DNA of 64,000 nt, taken from Paractinoplanes abujensis. Its GTDB lineage: Bacteria; Actinomycetota; Actinomycetes; Mycobacteriales; Micromonosporaceae. The stretch is from the NCBI RefSeq assembly GCF_014204895.1, contig NZ_JACHMF010000001.1:8246001-8310000 (forward strand), read 5' to 3'. The position numbers and the translations under genes were made by a program. The notes under the pieces are model-generated. The model had not been told where the DNA came from, searched no databases, and saw only the letters and a program-made list of their open reading frames with translations. Position 1 is the stretch's first letter. The number at the start of each line of letters is the position of its first letter. Positions 28,125 to 37,130 of the stretch are shown here, piece by piece.

Positions 28125-28607
28125 TTGACCGACCCGATCTTGACCGATGTTGTGATCCCGATCCGCCTGCTCGACCCCGACCTGCCGCTGCCTGCGTACG
28201 CGCACCCCGGTGACGCGGGCGCCGACCTGGTCGCGGCCGAGGACGCCGAGCTGGCGCCGGGCCATCGGGCCAAGGTGCGTACGGGCATCGCGGTGGCCAT
28301 CCCCGAGGGTTACGTCGGCCTCGTGCACCCTCGTTCGGGGCTGGCCGCGCGCCTGGGTGTGACGGTGCTCAACGCGCCCGGTACGGTCGACGCCGGTTAT
28401 CGCGGCGAGATTCTGGTGATTCTCGTGAACCACGACCCGGTGAACACCGTCAAGATCTCTCGTGGCGACCGCATCGCCCAGCTGGTCGTCCAGCGGGTCG
28501 AGCGGGCCTCGTTCCACGTGGTCGACGACCTCGGCGACACCGCTCGTGGCGCCGGTGGGCACGGGTCCACCGGCGGGCACAGCGCGCTGCCCACGCAGCA
28601 GGTTTAG
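28125..28607 (+). CDS. dut: dUTP diphosphatase
   Basis: This 160-residue homotrimeric enzyme hydrolyses dUTP to dUMP and pyrophosphate, keeping uracil out of DNA and supplying ThyA (encoded at 61.4 kb). All five motifs are present: [42 protein letters not shown], and the C-terminal [14 protein letters not shown] 28125 follows GAGGAC. It is followed within 18 bp by the DUF3710 gene, probably in one operon. Confidence 0.97.
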   Translation: MTDPILTDVVIPIRLLDPDLPLPAYAHPGDAGADLVAAEDAELAPGHRAKVRTGIAVAIPEGYVGLVHPRSGLAARLGVTVLNAPGTVDAGYRGEILVILVNHDPVNTVKISRGDRIAQLVVQRVERASFHVVDDLGDTARGAGGHGSTGGHSALPTQQV

Positions 28608-28624
28608 GACGGAAGGTGCCAACG

Positions 28625-29299
28625 ATGTTCTCCCGTAAGCGCGGCGGCCCGAAGCACGTACGTGCGACCGACGCGCCGCCCTCCGAGGCGCTCAAGCAGA
28701 GCATGGCCGCGAGCGACGCGCCCCCGCCGCCCGATCACGGGCCGTGGGACTCCTCGTACGCGCCCGACGACGTGCAACAGCTCGACCTGGGCAGCCTGCT
28801 GATCCCGGCCGTCGACGGCGTCGAGGTGCGGGTGCAGGCCAACCCCGACGGCGTGGTCGAGCAGATCGTCCTGGTCGACGGCGAGAGCGCGCTCCAGCTG
28901 GGCGTGTTCGCGGCGCCGCGCACCGAGGGCATCTGGGACGAGGTCCGTGAGGAGATCGCCCAGGCCATGAAGTCGGACGGTGTGTCACCGCGCGAGGTCG
29001 AAGGGGCGTACGGCGTCGAGCTGGCGGCCCGGGTGAACACCCCGGAAGGCCCGGCCGACGTGCGGTTCGTGGGTGTCGACGGGCCGCGCTGGATGGTCCG
29101 CGCGCTCTTCCAGGGTGCCGCCGCGGCCGACCGTTCCCGCGAGGGCCGGCTCGGTGAGGTGCTCACCGGTCTGGTGGTCGTGCGCGACAACGAGGCCCGC
29201 CCGGTCCGCGAGGCGCTGCCGCTGCGGCTGCCCCAGGAAATGACCGAGCAGGCCCAGCAGGAGCAGGCCACCGGCACCAACGGCAGCTCACCCGTCTAG
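28625..29299 (+). CDS. DUF3710 protein
   Basis: This 224-residue actinobacterial protein starts from ATG 28625 (ACGGAAGG 8 nt upstream). It has a basic start (MFSRKRGGPKHVRATD), then DVQQLDLGSLLIPAVDGVEV, IVLVDGESALQLGVFAAPRT and VDGPRWMVRALFQGAAA. There is no membrane helix and the function is unknown. Always-neighbouring dut suggests a housekeeping role (inference). Confidence 0.92.
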   Translation: MFSRKRGGPKHVRATDAPPSEALKQSMAASDAPPPPDHGPWDSSYAPDDVQQLDLGSLLIPAVDGVEVRVQANPDGVVEQIVLVDGESALQLGVFAAPRTEGIWDEVREEIAQAMKSDGVSPREVEGAYGVELAARVNTPEGPADVRFVGVDGPRWMVRALFQGAAAADRSREGRLGEVLTGLVVVRDNEARPVREALPLRLPQEMTEQAQQEQATGTNGSSPV

Positions 29300-29394
29300 C
29301 GCCTCGTGACAGAGGTCACCGGGGGCGTACCGTGTAGGGGCGGCACGGCGATCGAGGCCGTGCCGTTCACCACGGCGGGGGCTGAGGAGAGGTC

Positions 29395-29772
29395 ATGACC
29401 ACCGACGAGCGCACCGGCCTGCGCCGGTTCTTCGACCGGTTGACCGCCACGGATTCAGAGCTCGACGCGCGGGACCTCCAGCGTGAGAGCGCCAAGTGCG
29501 GCGCCATGCCGGCCGGGCAGTGCACCCGCGGGCAGGTCGTCTCGGTGTCGGGCCGGCTGCGGACGGTGGCCTACACGCCGCGCACCAACCTGCCTACGCT
29601 GGAGGCCGACCTGTGGGACGGCAGCGACGTCGTGACCCTGGTCTTCCTGGGCCGGCGGTCGATCGCCGGCATCGAACCGGGGCGGCAGCTCACGGCGCGG
29701 GGCCGCATCGCCATCCGCGAGGACCGTAAGGTGATCTACAACCCGTACTACGAGCTGGAGGCGCCCCGGTGA
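29395..29772 (+). CDS. OB-fold nucleic-acid-binding protein
   Basis: The protein has 125 residues. An OB-fold spans about 35-120 (GQVVSVSGRLRTVAYTPR, LEADLWDGSDVVTLVFLGRR, GRIAIREDRKVIYNPYYEL), resembling the anticodon- or ssDNA-binding OB domains of RecG and aspartyl-tRNA synthetase. The specific ligand is unknown. GAGGAGAGG precedes ATG 29395. It overlaps the DUF3159 gene by 4 nt (GTGA). Confidence 0.9.
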   Translation: MTTDERTGLRRFFDRLTATDSELDARDLQRESAKCGAMPAGQCTRGQVVSVSGRLRTVAYTPRTNLPTLEADLWDGSDVVTLVFLGRRSIAGIEPGRQLTARGRIAIREDRKVIYNPYYELEAPR

Positions 29773-30548
29773 CACCCGGCAGCGAGCCGCGTCACGCCGC
29801 GCACGAGAACGTGGAGGAACGGCTCGCCGAGGAGGTCGTCGAGGAACTCGACCTCCACCCGGTCCAGGAGCCGCCGCGCCAGAAGGACGAGGACGAAGAG
29901 CCGTTCCCGTCCATGAGCGAGCAGATCTCCGAGCAGCTCGGTGGTGTCCGCGGGCTGATCGAGTCGAGCCTGCCCGTTTTCGCGTTCGTCATCCTCAACG
30001 TGGTGCTGGGCGACGCGGTGGCCGGGCTGGAGAAGCGTACGGCGCTCTACTGGGCGATCGGCGGTGCGGTCTTCGCGGCGCTGGCCATCGGCGCCTTCCG
30101 GCTGTTCCGCAAGGAGCCCGTACGGCATGCCGTGAACGGTCTGTTCGGCATCGCGGTGGGAGCCTTCCTGGCCTACCGCTCGGGCAACGCCGAAGACTTC
30201 TACCTGCCCGGCATCCTGCTCACTTTCGGCCAGGCCGCAGCCCTGTTGATCTCGGTCCTCGTGCGCAAGCCGATCATCGGCTACGTGTGGGGCGTGATGG
30301 CCAACAAGGGCCGGCAGGACTGGTTCGGCAACACCCGGCTCTTCCGTACGTTCCAGTGGCTCACCCTGGTCTGGGTGGCCTCGCTGACCCTGCGGGCCGG
30401 CATCCAGTACTACCTGTGGGCGGCCGGCGAGGCGAACGCGCTGGGCATCGTGCGCATCCTGATCAGCTGGCCGATCTACGCGGCCACCTTCGCCTTCACC
30501 GCCTGGGCCATCCACCGGGTGACCAGCGAGCAGAAGGTCGAGGCCTAG
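29769..30548 (+). CDS. DUF3159 membrane protein
   Basis: This 259-residue integral membrane protein has an acidic cytoplasmic N-terminus (NVEERLAEEVVEELDLHP), then about six helices, including VFAFVILNVVLGDAVAGL, LLTFGQAAALLISVLV and YAATFAFTAWAIHRV. The family motif KPIIGYVWGVMANKGRQDWF is present. Function unknown; co-translated with the OB-fold gene (GTGA overlap) and convergent, 2 bp apart, with the trkA pair. Confidence 0.92.
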   Translation: MTPGSEPRHAAHENVEERLAEEVVEELDLHPVQEPPRQKDEDEEPFPSMSEQISEQLGGVRGLIESSLPVFAFVILNVVLGDAVAGLEKRTALYWAIGGAVFAALAIGAFRLFRKEPVRHAVNGLFGIAVGAFLAYRSGNAEDFYLPGILLTFGQAAALLISVLVRKPIIGYVWGVMANKGRQDWFGNTRLFRTFQWLTLVWVASLTLRAGIQYYLWAAGEANALGIVRILISWPIYAATFAFTAWAIHRVTSEQKVEA

Positions 30549-30550
30549 CT

Positions 30551-31228
30551 CTAGCCCAGCTCGCGGCCCTCGCTGCCCAGCACGACGGCGCGGATCTGGT
30601 CCTCCATCTCGGCGGTGCAGACGAAGATCAGCTCGTCGCCGGCCTCGAGCGGGTCGTCGGCCGTGGGCACCATGACCCGTTTGCCGCGCAGGATCGCCAC
30701 CAGCGCCGAGTCGCGGGGCAGGGGCACGTCGCGCACGGGCTGACCCTCGTACGGGGCGTTCTTGGGCAGCGTGATCTCGACCAGGTTGGCCTCGCCCTGG
30801 CGGAACGTCATCAGCCGGACCAGGTCGCCCACCGTGACCGCCTCCTCGACCAGCGCGGCCATCAGGCGCGGCTTGCTGACCGAGACGTCGACGCCCCACT
30901 GCTCGGTGAACAGCCACTCGTTCTCGGCCCGGTTGACCCGGGCCACCACCCGGGGCACGGCGAACTCGGTCTTGGCCAGCAGCGAGACCACCAGGTTGAC
31001 CTTGTCGTCGCCGGTGGCCGCGACCACCACGTCGCAGCCGGCCACGTCGGCCTCCTCGAGGCTGCTCAGCTCGCACGCGTCGGCCAGCACCCAGTCGGCC
31101 TCGGGCACCCGCTCGGGCCGCAGCTGCTTGGGCTGGCGCTCGATCAGCATGACCCGATGCCCGTTGCCGATCAGCTCCTGCGCGATCGACCGGCCCACGT
31201 TGCCGGCCCCGGCGATGGCGATCCGCAT
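30551..31228 (-). CDS. trkA: TrkA/RCK potassium-transport regulatory protein (second of two)
   Basis: This 225-residue RCK protein has an N-terminal nucleotide-binding fold (MRIAIAGAGNVGRSIAQEL, DACELSSLEEADV, VVVAATGDDKVNLVVSLLAK) and a C-terminal TrkA_C domain (VEITLPKNAPYEGQPVRDV, EAGDELIFVCTAEMED). Such cytoplasmic subunits gate K+ channels or transporters in response to NAD(H) or nucleotides. It starts 2 bp after the first RCK gene (CeoB/CeoC arrangement). No TrkH/KtrB pore gene lies nearby; the divergent KimA-like transporter is the only K+ transporter in the window. Confidence 0.93.
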   Translation of the reverse strand: MRIAIAGAGNVGRSIAQELIGNGHRVMLIERQPKQLRPERVPEADWVLADACELSSLEEADVAGCDVVVAATGDDKVNLVVSLLAKTEFAVPRVVARVNRAENEWLFTEQWGVDVSVSKPRLMAALVEEAVTVGDLVRLMTFRQGEANLVEITLPKNAPYEGQPVRDVPLPRDSALVAILRGKRVMVPTADDPLEAGDELIFVCTAEMEDQIRAVVLGSEGRELG

Positions 31229-31230
31229 GG

Positions 31231-31896
31231 TCAGTGCCCTTCCTTGTCGGCCCCGGAGGCGATGTCCAGCACGGCGGTCACCGTTTCGTCGGTGACCAGC
31301 ATGAAGACCTGGTCGCCGTCCTGCAGCACGGTGGACGGGGTGCCCAGGGTGCCCATGCCGAAGCGCATCAGGTAGGCCACGCGGGCCCCCGTGCGCTCCT
31401 CGAGCGCCTTGAGCGTGCGCCCGACCCAGTCGCGGTGCAACGGCGCCTCGACGATCGAGACCACGCTGGTCGGGTCGCGGAACACCTCCACCGTGCCCTC
31501 GGGCACCAGGTGGCGCACCATCCGGTCGGCCGCCCAGCGGATCGTCGCCACGGTCGGGATGCCGAGCCGCTCGTAGACCTGGGCCCGTTTCTGGTCGTAG
31601 ATGCGGGCCACGACCCGGGACACGCCGAACGTCTCCCGGGCCAGCCGGGCCGAGATGATGTTGGAGTTGTCGCCGCTGGAGACGGCCGCGAACGCGTCGG
31701 CCCGCTCGATGCCGGCCGAGCGCAGCACGTCGCGGTCGAAGCCGACACCGGTCACCGTGGTGCCGCCGAACTCCGAGCCCAGCCTGCGGAAGGCGTCCGC
31801 GTTCTGGTCGATGACGGCCACCGAGTGGCCGCGCCCGTCGAGGTTGTGGGCCAGCGTCGAACCGAGCCGGCCGCACCCCATGATCACCACGTGCAC
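31231..31896 (-). CDS. trkA: TrkA/RCK potassium-transport regulatory protein (first of two)
   Basis: This 221-residue RCK protein, paralogous to its neighbour, has an N-terminal Rossmann motif (VHVVIMGCGRLGSTLAHNL), VTGVGFDRDVLRSAGI, DAFAAVSSGDNSNIISARLA and a TrkA_C domain (SIVEAPLHRDWVGRTLKALE, LQDGDQVFMLVTDE). GTG 31896 has GGGAGGA 8 nt upstream. It forms an operon with the second copy and is divergent from the KimA-like transporter, suggesting joint regulation of K+ uptake. Confidence 0.93.
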   Translation of the reverse strand: MHVVIMGCGRLGSTLAHNLDGRGHSVAVIDQNADAFRRLGSEFGGTTVTGVGFDRDVLRSAGIERADAFAAVSSGDNSNIISARLARETFGVSRVVARIYDQKRAQVYERLGIPTVATIRWAADRMVRHLVPEGTVEVFRDPTSVVSIVEAPLHRDWVGRTLKALEERTGARVAYLMRFGMGTLGTPSTVLQDGDQVFMLVTDETVTAVLDIASGADKEGH

Positions 31897-31987
31897 GTGT
31901 CGCGTCCTCCCGCATGGAGCCAGTCAGTGAGAGATTGCCATGCCCTCGCCAGTAGCGGCGGGTGGGGCGGCCGTACGCTTTGCCATC

Positions 31988-34030
31988 GTGGCCAGTACGA
32001 CCTCCCTCGCGAAACGGCTCCTGCTGGGCCGGCCGTTCCGCTCCGACAAGCTGCAGCACACGCTGCTGCCCAAGCGGATCGCGCTCCCGGTCTTCGCCAG
32101 TGATGCCCTCTCGAGCGTGGCCTACGCGCCGGACGAGATCCTGCTGACCCTCTCGATCGCCGGCGCGGGCGCTTTCTGGATCTCCCCGTGGATCACGCTG
32201 GCCGTCGCGGTCGTGATGGTGACCGTGGTCGCCAGCTACCGGCAGAACGTGCACGCCTACCCCTCCGGCGGCGGCGACTACGAGGTGGCGACGGTCAACC
32301 TGGGCCCGCGGGCCGGGCTCGGTGTCGGCAGTGCGCTGCTGGTCGACTACATCCTGACCGTGGCCGTGTCGACCTCGGCGGGCGTCAACAACCTGGGCTC
32401 GGTCGTGCCGTTCGTGGCCGAGCACAAGGTGGCCTTCGCGATCGGCGCGATCGCCCTGCTGACCGCGCTCAACCTGCGCGGGCTGCGCGAGTCGGGCACC
32501 GCGTTCGCCGTGCCGACGTACGCGTTCATCATCGTCATCGTCGGCATGATCCTGGTCGGGTTGTTCCGGGTCTTCGTGCTCGGCGACAACCTGCTGGCGC
32601 CGAGCGCGGGCCTGGTCATCACGGCCGAGGAGGACCATCTCACCAGCTTCGGCTTCGCCTATCTGTTGCTGCGGACGTTCTCGTCGGGCTGTGCCGCGCT
32701 GACCGGCGTCGAGGCCATCTCGAACGGCGTGCCCGCCTTCAAGCCGCCCAAGAGCAGGAACGCGGCCACCACGCTGATGCTGCTGGGCGGCCTCTCGATC
32801 ATCATGCTGGTCGGCATCGTGCTGCTGGCACGGGCCACCAAGCTGCAGTACGTCGAGGACCCCAGCCTGCAGATCGTCTCCGGCCCGGCCAACTACGTGC
32901 AGAAGACGGTGACGACGCAGCTGGCCGAGACCATCTTCGGTCCCGGGTCGATCCTGCTGTACGTGGTGGGCGCGGTCACCGCCCTGATCCTCTTCCTGGC
33001 CGCGAACACCGCCTTCAACGGCTTCCCGGTGCTCGGCTCGATCCTCGCCCAGGACCGTTACCTGCCCCGCCAGCTGCACACCCGCGGCGACCGGCTGGCC
33101 TTCAGCAACGGCATCATCTTCCTCGCGATCGCCGCGATGGTGCTGGTCGTGGCGTTCCAGGCGGAGACGACCCGGCTCATCCAGCTCTACATCGTGGGTG
33201 TCTTCGTGTCGTTCACGCTGTCGCAGGGCGGCATGATCCGGCACTGGAACCGGCTGCTGCGGACCCAGCGCGACCCCGAGCGGCGCCACCGGATGATCCG
33301 GTCGCGGGCCATCAACGCGTTCGGCATGGGGCTCACCGGCGCCGTCCTGATCATCGTGCTGATCACGAAGTTCCTGCTCGGTGCGTGGATCGCGATCGCC
33401 GCCATGATCGTCATCTACGGGCTCATGCTGGCCATCCGCAAGCACTACACCCGGGTCTCGCAGGAGCTGCAGCCGACCGACGAGCGGCCCGTGCTGCCCT
33501 CCCGCAACCACGCGGTAGTGCTGGTCAGCAAGGTGCACATGCCGACCCTGCGCGCGGTCGCGTACGCCCAGGCGACCCGGCCCGACACGCTCACCGCGGT
33601 CACCGTCAACGTGGACGACAAGGACACCCGGCAGATCCAGGAGGAGTGGGAGCGCCGGCAGATCCCGGTGCCGCTGACCGTGGTCGACTCGCCCTATCGC
33701 GAGATCACCGGCCCGATCATCGACTTCGTCAAGGGCGTACGGCGGGGGTCGCCGCGCGACGTGGTCACCGTCTTCGTGCCCGAATACGTCGTCGGCCGCT
33801 GGTGGGAGAACCTGCTGCACAACCAGAGCGCGTTGCGCATCAAGGGCCGGCTGCTGTTCGAGCCGGGCGTGATGGTGACCAGCGTGCCGTGGCAACTGCG
33901 CTCCAGCCAGGACCGTGACCTGGACCGCTTCGACCAGAGCCTGACCCGGGTGCCCGCGCGTGGCCCCCGGGTGCGACCCCCGGCCGAGCCCACGCCGCCG
34001 GCCGACGACACCAGCGAGGCACGCTCGTGA
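31988..34030 (+). CDS. KimA-like APC-superfamily potassium transporter
   Basis: This membrane protein of about 680 residues has roughly 12 helices and a soluble C-terminal domain. Diagnostic segments shared with Bacillus KimA (YdaO) are FASDALSSVAYAPDEILL, SYRQNVHAYPSGGGDYEVA, LLVDYILTVAVS, FSSGCAALTGVEAISNGVPA, AANTAFNGFPVLGSILA, FTLSQGGMIRHW and ENLLHNQSALRIKGRLLF. KimA imports K+ with protons and is inhibited by c-di-AMP. GTG 31988 starts where homology begins and has TACGCT 8 nt upstream. ATG 31940 with a weak GAGAGA would add 16 residues. The gene is divergent from two RCK genes and overlaps the methyltransferase gene by 4 nt. Confidence 0.88.
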   Translation: MASTTSLAKRLLLGRPFRSDKLQHTLLPKRIALPVFASDALSSVAYAPDEILLTLSIAGAGAFWISPWITLAVAVVMVTVVASYRQNVHAYPSGGGDYEVATVNLGPRAGLGVGSALLVDYILTVAVSTSAGVNNLGSVVPFVAEHKVAFAIGAIALLTALNLRGLRESGTAFAVPTYAFIIVIVGMILVGLFRVFVLGDNLLAPSAGLVITAEEDHLTSFGFAYLLLRTFSSGCAALTGVEAISNGVPAFKPPKSRNAATTLMLLGGLSIIMLVGIVLLARATKLQYVEDPSLQIVSGPANYVQKTVTTQLAETIFGPGSILLYVVGAVTALILFLAANTAFNGFPVLGSILAQDRYLPRQLHTRGDRLAFSNGIIFLAIAAMVLVVAFQAETTRLIQLYIVGVFVSFTLSQGGMIRHWNRLLRTQRDPERRHRMIRSRAINAFGMGLTGAVLIIVLITKFLLGAWIAIAAMIVIYGLMLAIRKHYTRVSQELQPTDERPVLPSRNHAVVLVSKVHMPTLRAVAYAQATRPDTLTAVTVNVDDKDTRQIQEEWERRQIPVPLTVVDSPYREITGPIIDFVKGVRRGSPRDVVTVFVPEYVVGRWWENLLHNQSALRIKGRLLFEPGVMVTSVPWQLRSSQDRDLDRFDQSLTRVPARGPRVRPPAEPTPPADDTSEARS

Positions 34031-35265
34031 ACGAACTGCAGGAGGGCGACCTCGTCGAGCTCACCGTGGGCGCCCCGGCGCACGGCGGGCACTGCGTGGC
34101 CCGGGTCGGCGGTGAGCACGGCCAGGTCGTGTTCGTCAGGCACGCGCTGCCCGGCGAGCGGGTGACGGCCGAGATCACCGAGCTGCACAAGGGGTTCGCG
34201 CGGGCCGACGCGGTCACGATCCACGAGCCGTCGCCGGACCGGGTCGAGCCGCCCTGCCCGTACGCGCGTCCGGGCCTGTGCGGCGGCTGCGATCTGCAAC
34301 ACGCCTCGGGCGACGCGCAGCGACGGTGGAAGGCGGCCGTCGTCGAGGAGCAGCTGCGGCGGCTGGCCAAGCTGACCTACGCCGTACGGGTCGAGGAACT
34401 GCCCGGTGGCCTACTGGGCTGGCGCAGCCGGGTGCGGTACGCCGTCGACGCGGCCGGGCGGGCCGGGCTGCTCAAGCACCGCTCGCACGAGGTGGTGGCG
34501 ATCGACCGGTGCCGGATCGCGCACCCCGGCCTCCAGGCCCTCGACCTGCTGCAGCGGGAGTGGCCCGACGCCGACGCGCTGGAGGCGGTCGCGAGCACCG
34601 GCGGCGACGTGACTGTGCTGGCCCGCCCCACGGGCAGCGGCAAGACGCTGCCGCCGGACGATCCCGCCGAGGGCACGACGCTGGGCGGGGGCGGCCGGGT
34701 GCGGCTCACCGGCCCGGGCGAGGTGACCGAGCGGGCGGCCGGACGCGAGTGGCGGGTGCCGGCCGAGGGCTTCTGGCAGGTGCACCCGGCGGCGGCCGAG
34801 ACCCTCGTGTCCACCGTGGTCGAGATGCTGCGCCCGGCCGCTGGGGAGACCGTCTGGGACCTGTACGGCGGGGCCGGGCTCTTCGCCGGGGCCGTCGCCG
34901 AGCACACCCACGGGCGTACGACGGTGGTCGAGGCCTCGCATCTCGGGGCGGCCGCGGCCCGGGAGAACGTGACCGCCGAGGTCGTCGAGGCCCGGGTCGA
35001 CGCCGCGCTGTCCCGCCGCCGCGTCACCGGGCCGGTCGACCTGGTCGTGCTCGACCCGCCCCGCGCGGGGGCCGGGGCCAAGGTGGTGCGCTCGGTGGTG
35101 GCGGCCGGACCGCGGGCGGTGGCCTATGTGGCCTGTGACCCGGCCGCGCTCGCCCGCGACATCGCCACGTTTCGTGAGCTGGGCTGGAATCTGGTCACGC
35201 TGCGCGCCTTCGACTGCTTCCCGATGACCCAGCATGTGGAGTGCGTCGCTCTGTTGGAACCCTGA
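34027..35265 (+). CDS. Class I SAM-dependent RNA methyltransferase, TrmA/RumA (RlmCD-like) family
   Basis: This 412-residue enzyme would make 5-methyluridine in rRNA or tRNA. It has an N-terminal TRAM domain (about 1-60, GDLVELTVGAPAHGGHCVAR), an iron-sulfur cysteine group CPYARPGLCGGCDLQ near residue 78 plus IDRCRIAHP near 160, a SAM site VWDLYGGAGLFAGAVAE, VVLDPPRAGAG and the nucleophile loop YVACDPAALARD. The target base is unknown. It is translationally coupled (GTGA) to the transporter gene, a conserved actinobacterial pairing. Confidence 0.93.
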   Translation: MNELQEGDLVELTVGAPAHGGHCVARVGGEHGQVVFVRHALPGERVTAEITELHKGFARADAVTIHEPSPDRVEPPCPYARPGLCGGCDLQHASGDAQRRWKAAVVEEQLRRLAKLTYAVRVEELPGGLLGWRSRVRYAVDAAGRAGLLKHRSHEVVAIDRCRIAHPGLQALDLLQREWPDADALEAVASTGGDVTVLARPTGSGKTLPPDDPAEGTTLGGGGRVRLTGPGEVTERAAGREWRVPAEGFWQVHPAAAETLVSTVVEMLRPAAGETVWDLYGGAGLFAGAVAEHTHGRTTVVEASHLGAAAARENVTAEVVEARVDAALSRRRVTGPVDLVVLDPPRAGAGAKVVRSVVAAGPRAVAYVACDPAALARDIATFRELGWNLVTLRAFDCFPMTQHVECVALLEP

Positions 35266-35292
35266 CAGCCGGGGTGGTCCCAGATCAATAGA

Positions 35293-35317
35293 CTCCGATC
35301 GCTTTCGCAGATCGGAG
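35293..35317 (+). promoter_or_regulatory. Hairpin that sequesters the carbonic anhydrase ribosome site
   Basis: CTCCGATC (35293-35300) and GATCGGAG (35310-35317) form a perfect 8-bp stem around a 9-nt loop. The 3' arm contains the Shine-Dalgarno GGAG, 7 nt before ATG 35325. TAGACT at 35289-35294 could be a -10, in which case the 5' arm would be only partly transcribed. That is the main caveat. Confidence 0.4.
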
Positions 35318-35324
35318 AAGATCC

Positions 35325-36011
35325 ATGTCCATCGGACGTCGTTCCCTGCTCGCCGCGGGCGCCACCGCGCTCGCCGCGACAGTGGTCCCCACCGCGGCCC
35401 ACGCCAGTGCCGAGCCTGCCTCGCCCGGCACCTACGACGAGGCCATCCGTGAGCTGCTGCGCGGCAACCGCCGCTTCGTCACCGGCCACCTGCGTCACCC
35501 GCACCAGAACGTCGCCGCGATCCACCGGCTGGCCGCGGCCCAGGACCCGTTCGTCATCACGCTCGGCTGCGCCGACTCCCGCGTACCGTCGGAACTGCTC
35601 TTCGACCAGGGCCTCGGCGACATCTTCGACAACCGGGTGGCCGGCAACATCGTCGACGACCTGCTGCTGGGCAGCATGGAATACGCCGTCGAGCACTTCG
35701 ACCCGCCGCTGCTGCTGGTGCTCGGGCACGAGCGCTGCGGCGCGATCTCGGCCACGGTCGACATCCTCCGCAGCGGTGGCGAGGCCCCGGGGCACATCGC
35801 CGCCATCGTCGACGCGCTGACCCCGATCGTCGAGCCGGTGCTGAGCCTGCCCGGCGACCCGGTCGAGAACGGCGTCGTGGCCAACGTGCGGGCCCAGGTC
35901 GCGGCGCTCACCGCGAGCAGCCCGATCATCCGCGAGAAGGTCGAGGCCGGCCACCTCGGCGTGGCCGGCGCGCGTTACGACCTGGACACCGGGAAGGTCA
36001 CTCTGCTGTAG
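35325..36011 (+). CDS. Secreted beta-class carbonic anhydrase with Tat signal
   Basis: This 228-residue enzyme interconverts CO2 and bicarbonate. Residues 1-28 are a twin-arginine signal (SIGRRSLLAAGATALAATV, cleavage near AHA-SAE), so it is exported already folded. The beta-CA zinc ligands and partners are GCADSRVPSEL (Cys, Asp, Arg), FDNRVAGNIV and LVLGHERCGAI (His and Cys). Most bacterial beta-CAs are cytoplasmic, so the Tat signal is notable. Its 3' end overlaps convergent folD by 14 bp. Confidence 0.92.
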   Translation: MSIGRRSLLAAGATALAATVVPTAAHASAEPASPGTYDEAIRELLRGNRRFVTGHLRHPHQNVAAIHRLAAAQDPFVITLGCADSRVPSELLFDQGLGDIFDNRVAGNIVDDLLLGSMEYAVEHFDPPLLLVLGHERCGAISATVDILRSGGEAPGHIAAIVDALTPIVEPVLSLPGDPVENGVVANVRAQVAALTASSPIIREKVEAGHLGVAGARYDLDTGKVTLL

Positions 36012-36870
36012 CGACGGCCCGCTCGGCGGCGGTGATCGCGTTGCGGAACAGCATCGCCACCGTCGTCGGGCCCACCCCGCCGACCCGCGGGGTGATCGCC
36101 CCGGCGACGGCGGCGCACTCCTCGGCGACGTCGGGCAGCAGACGCTTGCCCTCGTAGCGGACCCCGGCGCCGATCACCGTGGCGCCCGGCCGGACGTGCT
36201 CGGGCTGGATGATGCCGGGCACCCCGGCCGCGGCGATCAGGATCTCGGCCCGCTTGGTGTAGCGCTCCCAGTCGGGCACACCGGTGTGCACCACGGTGAC
36301 GGCGGCGTTGGCGGTGGGCCGCTTCTGAGCCAGCAGCATGGCCAGCGGACGGCCCAGGGTGGCCCCCCGGCCCAGGATGACGACCTCGCGCCCGGCCACC
36401 GGGATCTCGTAGTGGGCCAGCAGCGCCTCGATGCCGGCCGGGGTGCAGGGCAGCGGGCCGGGCAGGCCGACGGCGAGGCGGCCCATGTTGAGCGGGTGCA
36501 TGCCGTCGACGTCCTTGTCGGGGTCGAGGGTCATCAGCGCCGCGTCGTAGTCGAGGTGGGCCGGGATCGGGTACTGGATGAGCACGCCGTGCACGTTCTT
36601 GTCGGCGTTGAGCTCGGCCACCACGTCGAGCAGCTGCTGCTGGGTGATGTCACCCGAGAGGTGCCGGTGCGGGGAGTCGAAGCCGAGCTCGGCGGCCTGC
36701 CGCTGCTTGATCCGGATGTAGCCGGCGCTGGCGTCGTCGTCGCCGACGAGCACGGTGGCCAGGCTGGGCGTCACGCCCTGGGCCTTGAGCTTGGCGGCGC
36801 GCTCGGAGACGTCGGCCAGCACGGCCTCGGCGACGGGCTTGCCGGGGAGAAGTCGGGCTTCTGAGGACAT
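35998..36870 (-). CDS. folD: Bifunctional methylenetetrahydrofolate dehydrogenase/cyclohydrolase
   Basis: This 290-residue enzyme interconverts 5,10-methylene- and 10-formyl-tetrahydrofolate using NADP. Motifs: [17 protein letters not shown] (catalytic Lys), [50 protein letters not shown] (nucleotide site) and [18 protein letters not shown] 36870 has AAGGTGG close upstream; GTG 36888 is an alternative. It supplies one-carbon units also used by ThyA and DfrA encoded later in the window. Confidence 0.96.
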   Translation of the reverse strand: MSSEARLLPGKPVAEAVLADVSERAAKLKAQGVTPSLATVLVGDDDASAGYIRIKQRQAAELGFDSPHRHLSGDITQQQLLDVVAELNADKNVHGVLIQYPIPAHLDYDAALMTLDPDKDVDGMHPLNMGRLAVGLPGPLPCTPAGIEALLAHYEIPVAGREVVILGRGATLGRPLAMLLAQKRPTANAAVTVVHTGVPDWERYTKRAEILIAAAGVPGIIQPEHVRPGATVIGAGVRYEGKRLLPDVAEECAAVAGAITPRVGGVGPTTVAMLFRNAITAAERAVATAE

Positions 36871-37130
36871 GCGACCACCTTGTCGCACGGGGGCCCAGGC
36901 GGTCGACTCCCCGTGACAGGCTCCCCGATGGTGTATCCATCCCCGGTGCCGCCAGTCGCCGTGGCTACCAAGGATGCCCGACCTGTCCAGGGCCGCCCCG
37001 GCCGGGTTGTTACTGTGCGGTAGATCACGGGAGATCGCAGGTTACGGTGATGCGTCGGTTGTGTGTAGGACCCGAGGAGGGCCCAACGGCTGGGATGCGC
37101 GGTCGCGACACGCCGATAGACTTTGCCCCC

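Noticed and set aside
31229..33895. Long minus-strand extension of the second trkA gene
   Set aside because: It is the antisense shadow of the KimA-like gene and the first trkA gene. The Rossmann start MRIAIAGAG is at 31228.
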